Assembly (NCBI GenBank): GCA_007922305.1
Contig: ML677335.1
Location: forward strand, 38,446,642-38,510,641
Direction of reading: 5' to 3'
From: Dermatemys mawii
Lineage: Eukaryota; Chordata; Testudines; Dermatemydidae
Length of the DNA: 64,000 nt
Both the position numbers and the translations under genes were made by a program. The notes under the pieces were generated by a model. That model had not been told where the DNA came from. It did not search any database and saw only the letters and a program-made list of their open reading frames with translations. Below, in pieces: positions 35,745-48,244 of this stretch. Each line of letters opens with the position of its first letter. The first letter of the stretch is position 1.

Positions 35745-35955
35745 CATAAATTCCAAGGCCAGAAGGGACCACTGTGACTATTTAGTCTGACTTCCTGTAC
35801 AGTACAGGCTAGAGAACTTGCCCCAGATAATGTCTCTTTGAACTACAGCATCTCTATTTCCCACCACAACTTTGGTAAATTGTTTCAATGTTTCATTACC
35901 TTCACTGCTAAAAAATTACACCATGTTCTCAGTCCGATTTTGTCTTGGTCAAAAG
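35745..35955 (-). mobile_element. CR1-type LINE 3' end, minus strand
   Basis: 'ccataaattccaaggccaga', 'agggaccactgtgactattt', 'agtctgacttcctgtac' and 'ttggtaaattgtttcaatg' are the reverse of the CR1 3' region also present at 56808-57132. Old and truncated. Confidence 0.7.
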
Positions 35956-35959
35956 AACA

Positions 35960-38025
35960 TGAAGACTCTGTAACTTCCCGGTATCTTGATCAACAATCCA
36001 GATAAACAAGGGGAAAAAATCCCCATGGCATAGCCATGAAAATCTCCACTACTGTCCACTGGCTTGCCTATGTCATCCCCATTCCCTACCCACCCAAGTT
36101 TATCTACATAGCTTATATTGACACACCTCCCATAAATGGAACAAGAATCCAGAATAAGGAACCAAGAAACAAACTTTCCGAGAGTTCAGTAAATTCAATC
36201 TATGTTTGGTCTGGTGGTCCTACAGACTCATAAGACTGAATATGAGAAACTGGAAATGGCATATCAGCTGCCTACTCACTTCCAGTGCAGGATCCCAGTA
36301 CATCTACATAGATCTGATCATTATGAAGTTGACTAACGAAGATGCACCCAAGATATGGACAATGGTTCATATTCTTATAACCCACTGGCTTCCTCCAACA
36401 AGTTCAAATCCCACAGGGTTGTCAATATGTACATCCTTCTATATGTAAAACAATATGAACAATCATACATTTCTTAAGGCATCCAATGGCTGTTAATGAA
36501 GTATATTCTGGATTTCTCAAATTCCATCATAATATAAACCAGATTGTATCCCTAAATACCCAGAGAGAGCCCCCACCTTCCCTCCATTTCAATCAGTTCC
36601 AAATGTTCAGAGCTTATCAAAAGGCATATGGGCATCTCAGCTTCTTCCCCATTTGGTAGTACTTATCCAAGTAAAACATGAAACACTGGCAGATAAATCA
36701 ATGTAATAGGGAAAAAGACATTAGTAACTCCAAAGCAGCTTGTTCATATTTAAGTCTAGACATTTTTTCTTTGCCCATGCTTGCTGCTTCCTTTGCCCAG
36801 GCACACCTCCTGCTAGATTAAGAAGCTAGAGATTTCAGAAGCTGGCCTGAACTGGAAAATATTCTATTTGTCTAATAATATCACCATGTTCATCATGGTA
36901 GCCAAAAAGATACTTTCTGCAATATTACAGAGAGTGAATCAACTTAGCTAGGGCCTTATCCACAGCCCAGGGAAGTCAGCCGGAGTCTTTCCACTAACTT
37001 AGGACAAGGACTGATCAAGTGGTGAATTGCCATGCGTATCATAAGCCATCATGTGCTTTAGACATACGTCAACAGTGAGCGCAGTCTTATAATGCAGAAA
37101 AATATGCACTATGTTCAGTTAGCCTCATGGTCATGCTATGTGTTATTTGCAGTTTAGCAGTCTGGCTGTATTTCACAAGCAGCTGCATGTCAGTGGTAGA
37201 TAAAATGATTCAGACTCTGCCTGCCCTTATGTGGATGCACACTGTCTAGAGAGAGTACCAGGATGCCAGGGCTCCTTGCTCTGTGTCCCCTGAAGATACA
37301 GCGCCCCAACAGGGTGTCAACAGCACCTAGGCTCCTCTCCGATCTCCATATCAGTCCATGGGAAGGAGCATGGTGGGGAGCATGATGCACCCCCTAAAGA
37401 CATGCTTCAGCAGGTTGGATTCCCCTGCATGCTGGGGAGCTCCGGCAGACAGACATTCTCCTTCCCTGCAGGTCTTCCCTTGAGTGATGCTGTTCCTCTC
37501 TGCCCCCAATGAAGGGCTTTGTCCTAAAGAGACAAGTGCACTCCTGGTTGGAAAGCACTTTGATGTTAGGGAAGAAGGGCACAATAAGAATGAAAAAATA
37601 TTCATATGACTCTATTGTCTTAATTTTCTCTGTAAATCGAGGGGAGGGTAGCTAAGACTGTGCCTAGGAGACATGCCAAATGATGGATCAAAAGAGGAAT
37701 CTACTCTCGAAAAGATGAATGGCCTGAATTCACGATCGACCCCATTAGCTGTGTAAGACATCATGAATGTATTTTTTTCTGTCTTAATTTATTTCACTTC
37801 ATAAAAGACCTTGCGAGTGGCTGTCTTGTCCTCTGGCTGGCCCCTCCACCCCCAACTCAGTTGAGACCAGACAAGAGAGCAACCTGCTCTTCCTACAGAA
37901 AAGAAATACTGTTTAATAATCATCATAAACATGAATGCCTCTTGCAGCATAAAGAAGTCACCAATATGAGGCACCTAGTAGGTCATAACAATCCCTTCTG
38001 CCCACCTCCCTTCAGTTGGGGTCTG
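35960..38025. other. Unique DNA, no gene seen
   Basis: No repeat or exon signal recognised. Confidence 0.5.
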
Positions 38026-38029
38026 CAGC

Positions 38030-38300
38030 ATGCCTGGAAGATTACCAGATCTGAGCACTGGTAGACCAAAGGGGACAATTCATTCCAGAACTGAGGGATC
38101 TTCAGAGAGATTATCCAGTGGGCAACCCGCCCTGTTTTCTATTGAGAGAGCTCCACCTCAAGTGCCTCTGCTGATCACAACTGCAGTGGTACAGCATGGT
38201 CTCAAATCCTTATGGGCTTTAGACATCAATATGAGCAACTTGAGTTCCACCTGGAAAGGCAGCCCTGGAAGTCCCTGAAGCACTGGTGTTATGTGCAGGC
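38030..38300. repeat. Possible old LINE-derived segment
   Basis: 'gggctttagacatcaatatg', 'gagttccacctggaaaggca' and 'cactggtgttatgtgcaggc' resemble phrases of a dispersed reptile repeat ('proper' copies read ...ggcagccagtg...). Class not determined. The 82-codon frame across it is therefore not called a gene. Confidence 0.3.
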
Positions 38301-38304
38301 AGTG

Positions 38305-39118
38305 TGAGCCTCAGTTAACAAATGGCACAAAAGACAACATCTGCTTAGGTCTCTGATTAGACAGAGCCCCCTATGATAAATGCATAAGAATAGTCTCATC
38401 TCGATGTAACAGAGGCATTGAGGAGTGTAACAAAGTCTGCACACAAGAAATGGTTGCCCTCGCTTCACCAAGAGCAGATGGAAAACACAGGGAGTTGGGG
38501 TTGGCAAGAATAACATTTGGTAGTAATGAATAAAGGGTTTAATCTTACAAGAGATTGGTTAGTTCTGCCCTCTAGGGAAATTTGTGGTCCAACATGAGCC
38601 AAATGAAGAAACTTAAAGATACATAACATGTAATTCTCCAGAAGAACTATACATTGATGTATACACATTATACGTCTACATATACATGCACTCACAGTAT
38701 TTAATATCTCAGCCTGAAATCCTACCTCAGACTCCAATTCATCTATTCTTAGGTCATCATTTCTTGAAACACAATTTATCATTTTAAACTTAAAGAAAAA
38801 ATCAGCCAGGGGAAAAAATACGTTGCAATGGATGAACATTTAAGTTCTGTTTCATTCAGACATTTTATTCTTGGATGAAATCCAAGTGTAAATTCTCCAA
38901 GTGTTATAAAAGCTTTAACAAGGCCATTATCGGGTTACTGTGTTTGTTTCACACATACACACACTAAGAGGTACGATCAGATTAGATGTAAAGTTAGAAA
39001 GCATGGAAAGAAAATCATAGAGACCTTTGAAGCAGCAGCAGCAGACGGTTAAACTGAACAGGGTAAAGTACCATATGTGAGACAAGAAAAGGGCATGGAG
39101 CTGAGATTCTCAAAGTAC
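38305..39118. other. Unique DNA, no gene seen
   Basis: A 124-codon minus frame (38465-38839) has no domain and poor codon regularity. Not called. Confidence 0.45.
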
Positions 39119-39121
39119 ACC

Positions 39122-39424
39122 AAGGGGTAGGTCTGTAATCTGATTAAAAAACAAACAAACAAACTCCTTCCAAGGAGTCTCAGAGCCTGGGTCAATTAAC
39201 TCAGACTTGAGGGCTGTGGGGCTAAAAATTGCAGTGTAGGCATTCAGGCTCAGGCTGGACCCCAAACTCTAAGCCTCACCCACTTTGTGGGGTTTCAGAG
39301 ACCAGGCACCAGCTCGAATCTGAACATCTACCCTGCAATTTTTAGCCCTGGAGCCCAAGTCAGACAAATCGGGCCAGTTGCAGCCATGCCATAGGTCTTT
39401 ATTGCAGTGTAGACATATCCCAAG
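39122..39424. mobile_element. Foldback MITE (~300 bp) with 'GTctacactgcaataaa' ends
   Basis: The right end 'ttattgcagtgtagacatat' is the inverted copy of the left 'aggggtaggtctgtaatctg'. Inside, 'ctaaaaattgcagtgtagg' and 'ctaccctgcaatttttag' form a second, nearly exact inverted pair. The whole unit can fold into a long hairpin. Non-coding. Confidence 0.7.
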
Positions 39425-39429
39425 AGGTT

Positions 39430-41810
39430 TAGCTACACAACACTCAGTTAACTTAATAGGAGTAATGTGGCTCAGTTTTCTGTTTGTTTTGGAAAATCCT
39501 CACTCTGGCCTCTCATGGCACTGTTGTCTCTTATTGAGCCCACTTACTAGTGAAAGTTTGGGGCCATGTGGGTGTTCCAGTTGGGGTGATAGTCAGGTAT
39601 TTCTCTGATGCAACTGTGTTTATTTACAGAAAATATACAAAGTCCTGTGTCTCTGAACACAGAAAGAATCAAATAGCAGGAGACAGCTTCTTTTAATCAC
39701 AGCCCCTAGAGTGCTCTTTCTTTTCTGCCTGGACCTCTGACCCACAAGCCTCTCCCCAAGGTTCTTCCAGAGTCCACCACACATTTTTTTGCTGCTCCTT
39801 CAGGCTACCTCTGCTTTTGTCTAAAATCAGCTAGTGTGTTTTCTCTCTTTCAACACATACATACATACCCACCCAAAACAATACTTAGCAAAAGCTCCTG
39901 GGGTGTGTGTGTCACATACTTTTTGACTTAGGTGGGGGCTTATGTTTACAGTTATGTTAACTGAAGGGTGAGTTCACGCCTACCTACCTCCATGAGGTTT
40001 TATACAGCTTATAATAATGCACAGTTAAACTTAATTTTTTAAACAAAATCCAAAACAAAATATGGAATCCCCCAAAAATTCTAGAAAAAAATTGAATCAA
40101 AGCTTCCAAAAACCTGTCTTTGTGTCTACAATACTCATTACCCTTTTTTTACTTTAGTGGGCAAAAATACATTAAAAAGTAACTTAATATTTTTAAAACA
40201 CTGGGCTCCACATGTGACTGGCAGCAGTAGATAGGAATTTACTTTCATGAACTCCTTTTCCATTCAGTAATTTGCATCTGTTGGTACTCATTAGAAGTAC
40301 ATGATCTAAACACATCTGCTGTACCCAGTTTTCACTGGCTATAGTGGCAGCAGAGCTCAAAGAAGCTGGTTGCTGGCTCTTTGCTGGTCATAACACAGTT
40401 TAGAGCAGTTTGTGGGATGCTCTAAACTATATTAATGGTCCCCATATTGCTGTCTACCTGCTGAAAATGGCCAGAGGATAGGGACATTTTGATATTTCCT
40501 CTTGCCCTGGCATATGCCATACACTAGGTCTGATAATGAAGGAATGGCCTGGAAGTCAACTATACCATTTTGATAACAGGTGAGGACTCCTCCACACCAG
40601 GGGAATTCTCAGATGTTGAGATTTAGATTCCTCAGTGCTAAGGGGCCAAGACATTTTTTCATGTTTGTAAAGGTAAATTTTATAGTGCTTGTGAAATGCA
40701 CCACACTGCCAGTGCTGAAAAAACAAGTTCTGTTCTTTTGATAGTTCTTCTATGGCTGTGGTAGCAACAAAACAAATTTCCTCATGTGCTAAGTATTATT
40801 ATTTTATTCTCCTGCCAACTCTGACCTGGAATAACCAATAGGACTGAAACAGAAGTTCCATCTCCAGACTTTTTCAGTATTTGGCCGCTCTGCTCTGACT
40901 GCCAAAATATGAGGTGAGTTAGTGCTAATTGTGGTTTATGTGGCATGGGCAGCTGCTTACTGGGAACTGGACTGAGACCAACTCATTTTGTCACATAGAC
41001 TACTCAGTGATTATCAGATAGTAATGAATTTCAAACACCGGGCCAGATATTAACCCATGACCTAGAGATGAAAGGTGCTGTGTCCTACTTTCAATCCTTT
41101 GAGCACTATCAACTCACATTTGATATGCAGAAGAGGCCACCAGAGAGATCCTGGGTCATAACAGAGCTTTTAATAAATTCTTCTCCAACCTTTTGGGGTC
41201 AATGATACCCTAATTGTCTTCCTCACACTTAAAGTCCATTGCTGAAATTTTGTTTTCAGAGACACAGCTTTCACAACTCAAAGCTTCCACCTATCTATTA
41301 TACAGTAGTTTTATATACAGTAAGACTAAACTAAGTTTATTGATGACTAAGAGACCCTTTGCAAAATACTTGAATTTAACAACAAACAAAATACATTAAA
41401 ATGAAACTACAGAAAATGCAACTCAGGGCAAAACATACTTTATCATGCACAGATAGCACATGAAAATTTAGAGGAGATGAATGCATTATATTAATTTTCA
41501 AGCTTTACAAAAGGTTGTGAATTAACAAGGTCCTGAAACAGTGAACAGTGAGTTCATCTTTTGACCTCTAACAGGATGCATTTTATGCTTTTTTTAAAAT
41601 GCTCTCTGCTGGTGATATCTGAATGTGGATAAGCAAAACAGACACAAAAGTGGGTCCAGAGCCACTTAACCACTGGGTAAAGACCATGCCATATCTGCCT
41701 CAAAACTGGATAGGCAATGACCTATTGCAAGTAACAAGTAACCTTCACTGGCCTGTTGCAAAAATGTATCTTTTAAAGCTTCAAACATCTATAGTCCAAG
41801 CACTCCAACA
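39430..41810. other. Unique AT-rich DNA, no gene seen
   Basis: No repeat or exon signal recognised. An (AAAC)n run lies just upstream at 39151-39163, inside the MITE. Confidence 0.5.
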
Positions 41811-41815
41811 TTGCT

Positions 41816-42306
41816 GGTATTATTGCTTATATTGTGATGGCACAAGGAGCTGTGTTGGAAGGGACCTCAGGAGGTCATCTAGTCCAACCCTCTGATCAAA
41901 GCAGGACCAATCCCCAACTAAATCATCCCAGCCAGGGATTTATCAAGCCTGACCTTAAAAACCTCTAAGGAAGGAGATTCCACCACCTCCCTAGATAACC
42001 CATTCCAGTGCTTCACCACCCTCACAGTAAAATTTTTTTCCCTAATATCCAACCTGAACCTCCCCTTCTCCAACTTGAGACCATTACTCCTTGTTCTAAC
42101 ATTTGCTACCTCTGAGAACAGTCCAGATCCATCCTCGTTGGAACCCCCTTTCGGGTAGTTGAAAGCAGCTATCAAATCCCACCCCCCATTCTTCTCTTCT
42201 GCAGACTAAACAATCCCAGTTTCCTCAGCCTCTTCTCGTAGGTAATGCGCTGTCAATACATACAGAAAGATTCTGTCCCTGCTCCAAACAGTTTGCAATC
42301 TAAGAC
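41816..42306 (-). mobile_element. CORE-SINE tail split by a CR1 insertion
   Basis: Left part 'ggtattattgcttatattg', 'tgatggcacaagga' and right part 'aatgcgctgtcaatacatac', 'gtccctgctccaaacagt' together read as one reverse-oriented SINE tail. The CR1 at 41848-42241 lies exactly between them. Confidence 0.6.
41848..42241 (-). mobile_element. CR1 LINE 3' end with ORF2 C-terminal remnant, minus strand
   Basis: The plus strand starts 'ttggaagggacctcagga' and 'ggtcatctagtccaaccc', the reverse of the usual CR1 3' end. On the minus strand 42175-41918 stays open and encodes [17 protein letters not shown], the conserved C-terminal tail of CR1 ORF2 proteins. The copy is severely 5'-truncated, as is normal for CR1. 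It is the least decayed CR1 tail in the window. Confidence 0.9.
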
Positions 42307-42309
42307 GAT

Positions 42310-45300
42310 TAGCAGTTTGGTCAACAAGAATCTGGTCGCCTCTCTAAGTAAAAAAATACCAGGAAATTGACTTCTGTGCAACACAGCCAAGACATAAAGA
42401 GGTGTTTGGAAAGCTAGTGAACCTACTAAATGCTTGGTCACTAAGAGGATGGACTATCAAAAAAGAAACAGAGAGAAAATGAAATAAAAAAGCTTTTACT
42501 TTTAATGGAATACCCTTTTGCCAATTATATGAGAGGGGTCAATCTATAATAGGATAATATGTTATATATGCAGGCAGGAATAAAATTTTGACCATGAGGA
42601 TAATGGCTACATGCTTCAATTTAACAAAATGTAATGAATGCTAGGAGTCTAATTCTGCCCTTGATTGGGTGTAATTTCCATTGACTTCAATGCGCGGTGT
42701 TTAACCTGTAAAATCCTTTCTTCTAACATATACCTGATTTTAACTCCTAGATTTACAGTGAAATCTTCCAACTGTAGCTAGAAGAGTTAGGCCTGGGTTA
42801 TTAGATTATAGGTATGTCCTACTTTTCTCCGTTAGGGCTTGGTTTAAGCCCATGATGGAATTTTATCCCTCTTGTACAACTTTGCATAATTAGCTAGGTG
42901 TTGGCCACTGACAGTGATCGAATATTAGATTTGATTGTCTGAGCTTGCATGGCAAACCCTGGGTTCTCTCCTCTCAAACACAAATAGAAACTAGTTGCCT
43001 TGTGGTTCTTTTTTGTTCAAAAGGATCTTTTCTTCCTCCTGCCCTCCCACCACCAAAACTGTTGTCTCTTTTGTGTCTCTGGTACAAATTTACAAAATCT
43101 TTGTGGCTTTATATCTCAGATCTCTCTCTCACCTTTTTTCAGTTCACATGGGTTCACAGTATCTTAGTTTCATTTGCTCACTGAAGCTGAAACCACCAGA
43201 TTGTATATGGTTTGGGACTGACACCATGAAAAACTGCCGAGTTTCACGTTTTTCACCTTAAATCATAAATTGTTGCTGGTTCAAGGAAAGAATCCGGAAC
43301 CACTGATCTTCTTAGAAAGCTTGTCTGTCTGTCTTCATAACTAAATACCCAACCAGAGAAGTTTCATGTGATTTGTCACAAGTATTTTGCACAGGTCCAT
43401 TAATTATCAGATCTAATTTTACATTTGTTTTACCTTCGATTCCTGAAGGGAGAAAGCTTCTTTTTAGTCCCTTGCTGACTCCTGAAAAATGACTCTTTGT
43501 ATTGCAGTTAAAATTCACACCAACTCACGTTCATCTTTATATTTGCATCAATAAATGCATCACTTTATTGTGGTAATTCATGTTAAGGCAGAATGAGCAT
43601 CTTGGTATAAATAGAGAGATAAAATAACTTTCCCTATTTTGTGGAGTTCTTGGAATGTAATTATTAATAAAAATCTAAGGGCAGGGTTGTCAAATGAGGA
43701 GTATAAATCCCATTGAGTTTCTAAAGGACACATGTGCCTAATTCCCTTAGGTGTTTTTGAAAATCATTTAAATCTTTAACATTAACTGTTAAACATAAAA
43801 CATAAAAATCTAAGAGTTCTGTAGAGTATTTTTCTTCATTCTGAACAGCAATATGCATTGAGCTTGTGTAAAGGGATATTGGACTTAATGGAAAAATGAC
43901 ACAAATCAATCTTGTGCTCTTAGTGTCCAGAAGTCACAGCATCATTGGAGGCAAGTGGCCATGTCAGCAGGTTTTCAGGTATTAGTCTACATCTGGAGAA
44001 GAATTATTGCACTGCAGGACACCAGAGACAGCTGTGAATGTTTTCCTTTGTATGAGGTAAGGACAACTGAGGAAAATGGATGAGATTTTTCTTCATTTCT
44101 GTCAAAGCCCATGCACAAAGAAAACATTTCATTTTTGAACAGACTATGAAGCAACCTGTCTAAAACAAACAAGACTGGCTTAAAGAAAATCAGGTTTAAG
44201 ATGGCAGGGACTCCTGCTGGTACCTACAAGGAATAATTCTGTAGAGTGGGTAAGGTACATTTGAAATGACAGGACAAGATAAATCTAGCTTGATCACACC
44301 CATCTCCACTGACTCCCAGAATATTAAGCTTTAGAGCATGTTTACCTCTGCTGTTGCTACAGATGGTCTAAAATGAATCCTTTTATGCCCAAATGTTTAG
44401 AAGAAAGGGCTGGGAGAGGGAATTATTCTGCTTATGAATAACACACTTGTTTTTCCAACTGCAGTGGTCATAATTAAAATTCCTCTCCCATGAATGAGTT
44501 AATTGTTTTAACTTTCATGGCAAAAAATAAACCCTTGACATTAAGATTTCCTAGAGCAAGAAGCTTTAGGGTTATTGGGAATTATACACATAAAATAAAT
44601 TCTCCATAAACATCAAGGGGACAAGAAACACCAACATTAGCCTTTGGGGATAGTTAGTTAGTGGCTTGTTGTATAAATATTCCTGTTGTTAAATATAAGG
44701 GTCTCACATACAACCAGTAGCGTAATGTAGCATTGAACTAAGATTATGCCCAGCATTTTGCACATTTTCTACAATTAGTGCATGTCCAGATGCCAACAGC
44801 TATGAACTGGGATTTTGTGGCTCAAGGAAGGCCTATAATGAACAGAGTCATTGGACAAAATGGGATAGTCCATTCTTAGTTAGAATGATTCACCTTGGTA
44901 CAGAGCTAACTGGTATTAGAATGTGAAGCCCATTGTAGTTGCTTGCATCATGCCCAAAGTATGAATAGCTCTCCAAGAGAAGCAAGTCCGTTGATCTGCT
45001 ACAGTATTTGCAAATATTAAGTAATCACAATCTCAGTAGTGGTGGAATTTCTTGATAGATATTGCAAGGCAATTTGATATTCTAAATCTATGCTTAGAGT
45101 GAAGCAATGACTTCAGAAGACCAAAGAGATAACTTGATCACTGTCTATAAGTACCTACCCAGGGGAAAGTCAGAGAGTAGAGAGTTCTTTCATGTGACAG
45201 ACAAAGGCATCACAAGATCTACTCATTGGGCTTTATGGGTCAGATTCTCAATGATGGCTAAAGTGCACATAGCACAAATTAGCTTCAAAGGTGGCTTGAA

Positions 45301-45590
45301 GTGAGGGAGCTGGATGAGACACAACATGAATGAGTTTGACAAAGCCAGGGACCAACTCTCTGTTAATGGCACAGGGAGATTTAGCTGGAGAAGTTGTTTT
45401 CTTAAGTCTCAACCTATCTGTCCTTTCAAAGTATCTTGTGATACAGTAATTGAGAAATGGCTTAATATGTGTTTATTCTCCACTTGAAACTGACTGTGAT
45501 TTTGTATGAAAGATGCTCGGAGGTTTGCATAGAACCTATAAAATTGGATATTTCACATCTTTCTGAAATTGGGAACATTTTAAAGATTCA
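42310..45590. other. Mostly unique AT-rich DNA, no gene seen
   Basis: A lone foldback-MITE centre ('tgtaatttccattgacttca') lies at about 42670-42695. The rest holds no repeat or exon signal that I recognise. Confidence 0.5.
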
Positions 45591-45603
45591 CTTCAAATTT
45601 GAG

Positions 45604-46242
45604 AATCAGAGGGGTAGCCGTGTTAGTCTGGAATTGCAGAAGTAGCAAAGAGTAATGTGGCACCTTAAAGACTAACTAAAGTATTAGAGCATAAGCTTTC
45701 GTGGGCTAATACCCACTTCCGACAAAGTGGGTATTAGCCCACAAAAGCTTATGCTCTAAAATTTNNNNNNNNNNNNNNNNNNNNNNNNNNNNNNNNNNNN
45801 NNNNNNNNNNNNNNNNNNNNNNNNNNNNNNNNNNNNNNNNNNNNNNNNNNNNNNNNNNNNNNNNNNNNNNNNNNNNNNNNNNNNNNNNNNNNNNNNNNNN
45901 NNNNNNNNNNNNNNNNNNNNNNNNNNNNNNNNNNNNNNNNNNNNNNNNNNNNNNNNNNNNNNNNNNNNNNNNNNNNNNNNNNNNNNNNNNNNNNNNNNNN
46001 NNNNNNNNNNNNNNNNNNNNNNNNNNNNNNNNNNNNNNNNNNNNNNNNNNNNNNNNNNNNNNNNNNNNNNNNNNNNNNNNNNNNNNNNNNNNNNNNNNNN
46101 NNNNNNNNNNNNNNNNNNNNNNNNNNNNNNNNNNNNNNNNNNNNNNNNNNNNNNNNNNNNNNNNGAAGTGGGTATTAGCCCACGAAAGCTTATGCTCTAA
46201 TACTTTAGTTAGTCTTTAAGGTGCCACAGGACTCTGTTACTT
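45604..46242. mobile_element. Penelope-like element insertion with inverted ends, containing an assembly gap
   Basis: Left end (45604-45719, +) starts AATCAGAGGGGTAGCCGTGT and runs to 'aatacccacttc'. Right end (46165-46242) is the same end in reverse. Positions 45657-45719 and 46165-46227 are identical over 63 bases after reverse complement. A third partial inverted arm (45725-45761) abuts the first with a 5-base spacer. The unit is flanked by a perfect 13-bp duplication, CTTCAAATTTGAG, at 45591-45603 and 46243-46255. PLEs are known for tandem and inverted terminal repeats, which fits. Near-identity of the arms points to a recent event. Confidence 0.7.
45765..46164. other. Assembly gap, 400 N
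   Basis: Exactly 400 N. It lies between inverted PLE arms, so a hairpin-prone or collapsed repeat is the likely reason. The round length suggests an estimate rather than a measurement. Confidence 0.98.
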
Positions 46243-46340
46243 CTTCAAATTTGAGGAAGATACAAAAGGGGAATTTGTAGAGAAAAATACTTTGTGTAAT
46301 GGGGGCAGAGCTTCGTTGGTCTTCTGATGTCCTTTAGAGA

Positions 46341-46720
46341 GTGCAGTGCTTACCTGAGGCTCCAAGGCAGGACGGTCTGGCCGGCCTCCATGCGCTGCTG
46401 CCCCCAGGCACTCCCCCGCAACCTCCCACTGGCAGCAGGGACGCTCAGGATGGGGCAGTGCATGGAGGCATAACCCCGCCCCTGGGCCGCAGGGAATGGC
46501 TGGCAGACACGTGGAGCGAGCAGGCAGATGCCACTCTGCTCCGCTGCGCTGCCAGGGCCCCGGGCCATTTTAAATCGCCTGTGCAGGGAGGGAAGCGCCT
46601 GGGAGCGGCAGGTGGGGCCAAGTAAGAGAACAAGCCCCAAAACTGCTGGAGCTCCACAGGACACATTGGGGAGGTTCACGGGCTGCAGGCGGCCCACAGG
46701 CTGCGAGTTTGTGACCCTTG
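46341..46720 (-). mobile_element. GC-rich hAT fragment
   Basis: The right end, reverse-complemented, reads CAAGGGTCACAAACTCGCAG and continues into 'cctgtgggccgcc', a hAT-type terminus. The opposite end is missing, so the copy is truncated. Overlapping open frames on both strands (94-115 codons) are due to GC content. Confidence 0.65.
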
Positions 46721-46983
46721 ATCTAAATGTTTATTCATAAAAGGAAAACAATATAGATGAGAGCTAGAGTTGGTTAAATGGAATCAATTGCATACAGTAA
46801 TGGTAAAGTTCTTGGTTCAGGCTTGTAGCAGTGATAGAATAAACTGCAGGTTCAAATCAAGTCTCTGGAGTATGTCCACAGCTTGGATGGGTCACTCAGT
46901 CCTTTGTTCAATGCTTCAGCTTGTAACAAGGTCCCTCCAGAGGTCAGAAGCAGGCTTGAAGACAAGATGGAGGGGTTTTCATA

Positions 46984-47098
46984 GGGTGACCAAATGTCCC
47001 GATTTTATAGGGACAATTCCAATTTTGGGGTCTTTTTCTTATATAGACTCCTATTACTTCCCACTCCCTGATTTTTCACATTTGCTGTCTGGTAACCC
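46984..47098. mobile_element. Short MITE, second copy, with TA duplication
   Basis: GGGTGACCAAATGTCC and, reverse-complemented, GGGTTACCAGACAGC are the inverted ends. TA lies on both sides (46982-46983 and 47099-47100). It shares 'tatagactcctatta' and 'gatttttcaca' with 25410-25533. Confidence 0.75.
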
Positions 47099-47104
47099 TA
47101 GGTT

Positions 47105-47995
47105 TCCAGGGCCCTTTATAGTTTCTGCCCATGGAAGAACCCCTCTTTGTTCTTACTGTGGAAAATCACAGTAACAAGATGGAGCTTGGAGTCACATGGG
47201 CAGGTTATATGTTCATGCATGACTCAGTTTGCAAGCCAACTCTATTGTTTACATTCTAGTTTGAACAACAGTTCCCAGAAAGCTGAGATGTGGATTGGCA
47301 TCTCCCAAAGTCCATTGTCAGTTAAGTGTTTCTTGACTGAGCATTTATGGAGAATAGTCCTTTCTCAAGAAGCTGGCCAAATGCTTCACTGAGGCTACTT
47401 GGACTCAAATACATTTGAGATACGAGAACATAGCCCATATTCATAACTTCAGCTACAAAATTGGCACACACACAGATAGCATAATCATAACCAGCAAATC
47501 ATAACCTTTTCATAGACACCTCACACAACAACCTTTGTACAATATTTGCTACAAATATATAAGAATGGTTGTAACAATGATCTATGTGGTCATAGTTTAT
47601 GTCAATAACGTCACAACAAGAAAACTGGTATTTGAAAAAAAAAGTGTGGCCCGCATCTCCTCTTTGGGCTATTCTTGCCCCTTCCCATTTTACAGAACGT
47701 ATTGCCAGAACACTGGCTTCTATTGTGCCATGAGATACCCCAGTAGCTTGCTCTGTTTTCAGGTAGATCTAGGACTTGTGGAAAGAGTGTGAGGCTCCCT
47801 TGCTCCTTCCTTTCTCTCCTCCAGATATTTTATGCAGGCCTCAGAGCTACAAAGCTGACTAGAGTTGGGCTTTACACTGGTTGTTTAGCTGAGTAATGAA
47901 GGATGATGACAGGGAAAAAATCACAACAGAAAACTGCATTTGTGGCTTGAGTGGCAGAATAATTCTACTGGGAAAATCCATTTATTATTATTTCT
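47105..47995. other. Unique DNA, no gene seen
   Basis: No repeat or exon signal recognised. Confidence 0.5.
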
Positions 47996-47999
47996 ATGA

Positions 48000-48240
48000 C
48001 TGTAGCTCCTACAGACCCCAGCCAGACCTACACATAGTAAGAGACAGATATTAAGAGGCTGCAATTCAAATGCACAAAGAGTGGGAGAAAAGAAGCATTA
48101 TTCCTATGTTATGGACAGGCAACTGAGGCCCAGAGATTAAGCATCTGTTCCAAGTTACACAAGGGGTCTGACCCACAAATGGGAATTGATCTTATATTTC
48201 CCAAACCTCAGACTAGTGCCTTAACACAGGACCATCTTTC
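48000..48240 (-). mobile_element. Near-complete CORE-SINE, minus strand
   Basis: Read on the minus strand: an A-box-like TGGTCCTGTGTTAAGG (48219-48234), a B-box-like ATCAATTCCC (48181-48190), then the CORE ('ctgggcctcagttgcctg'). The tail follows ('ctcttactatgtgtagg', then 'ctggggtctgtaggagc' up to 48000). It shows head, core and tail joined in one element, which links the separate fragments elsewhere in the window. Confidence 0.7.
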
Positions 48241-48244
48241 CTCA

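Noticed and set aside
38465..38839. 124-codon frame (-)
   Set aside because: No domain, no splice context, AT-rich chance composition.
41918..42175. 85-codon frame (-) with a conserved-looking protein
   Set aside because: It is the C-terminal tail of a 5'-truncated CR1 ORF2, not a host gene.
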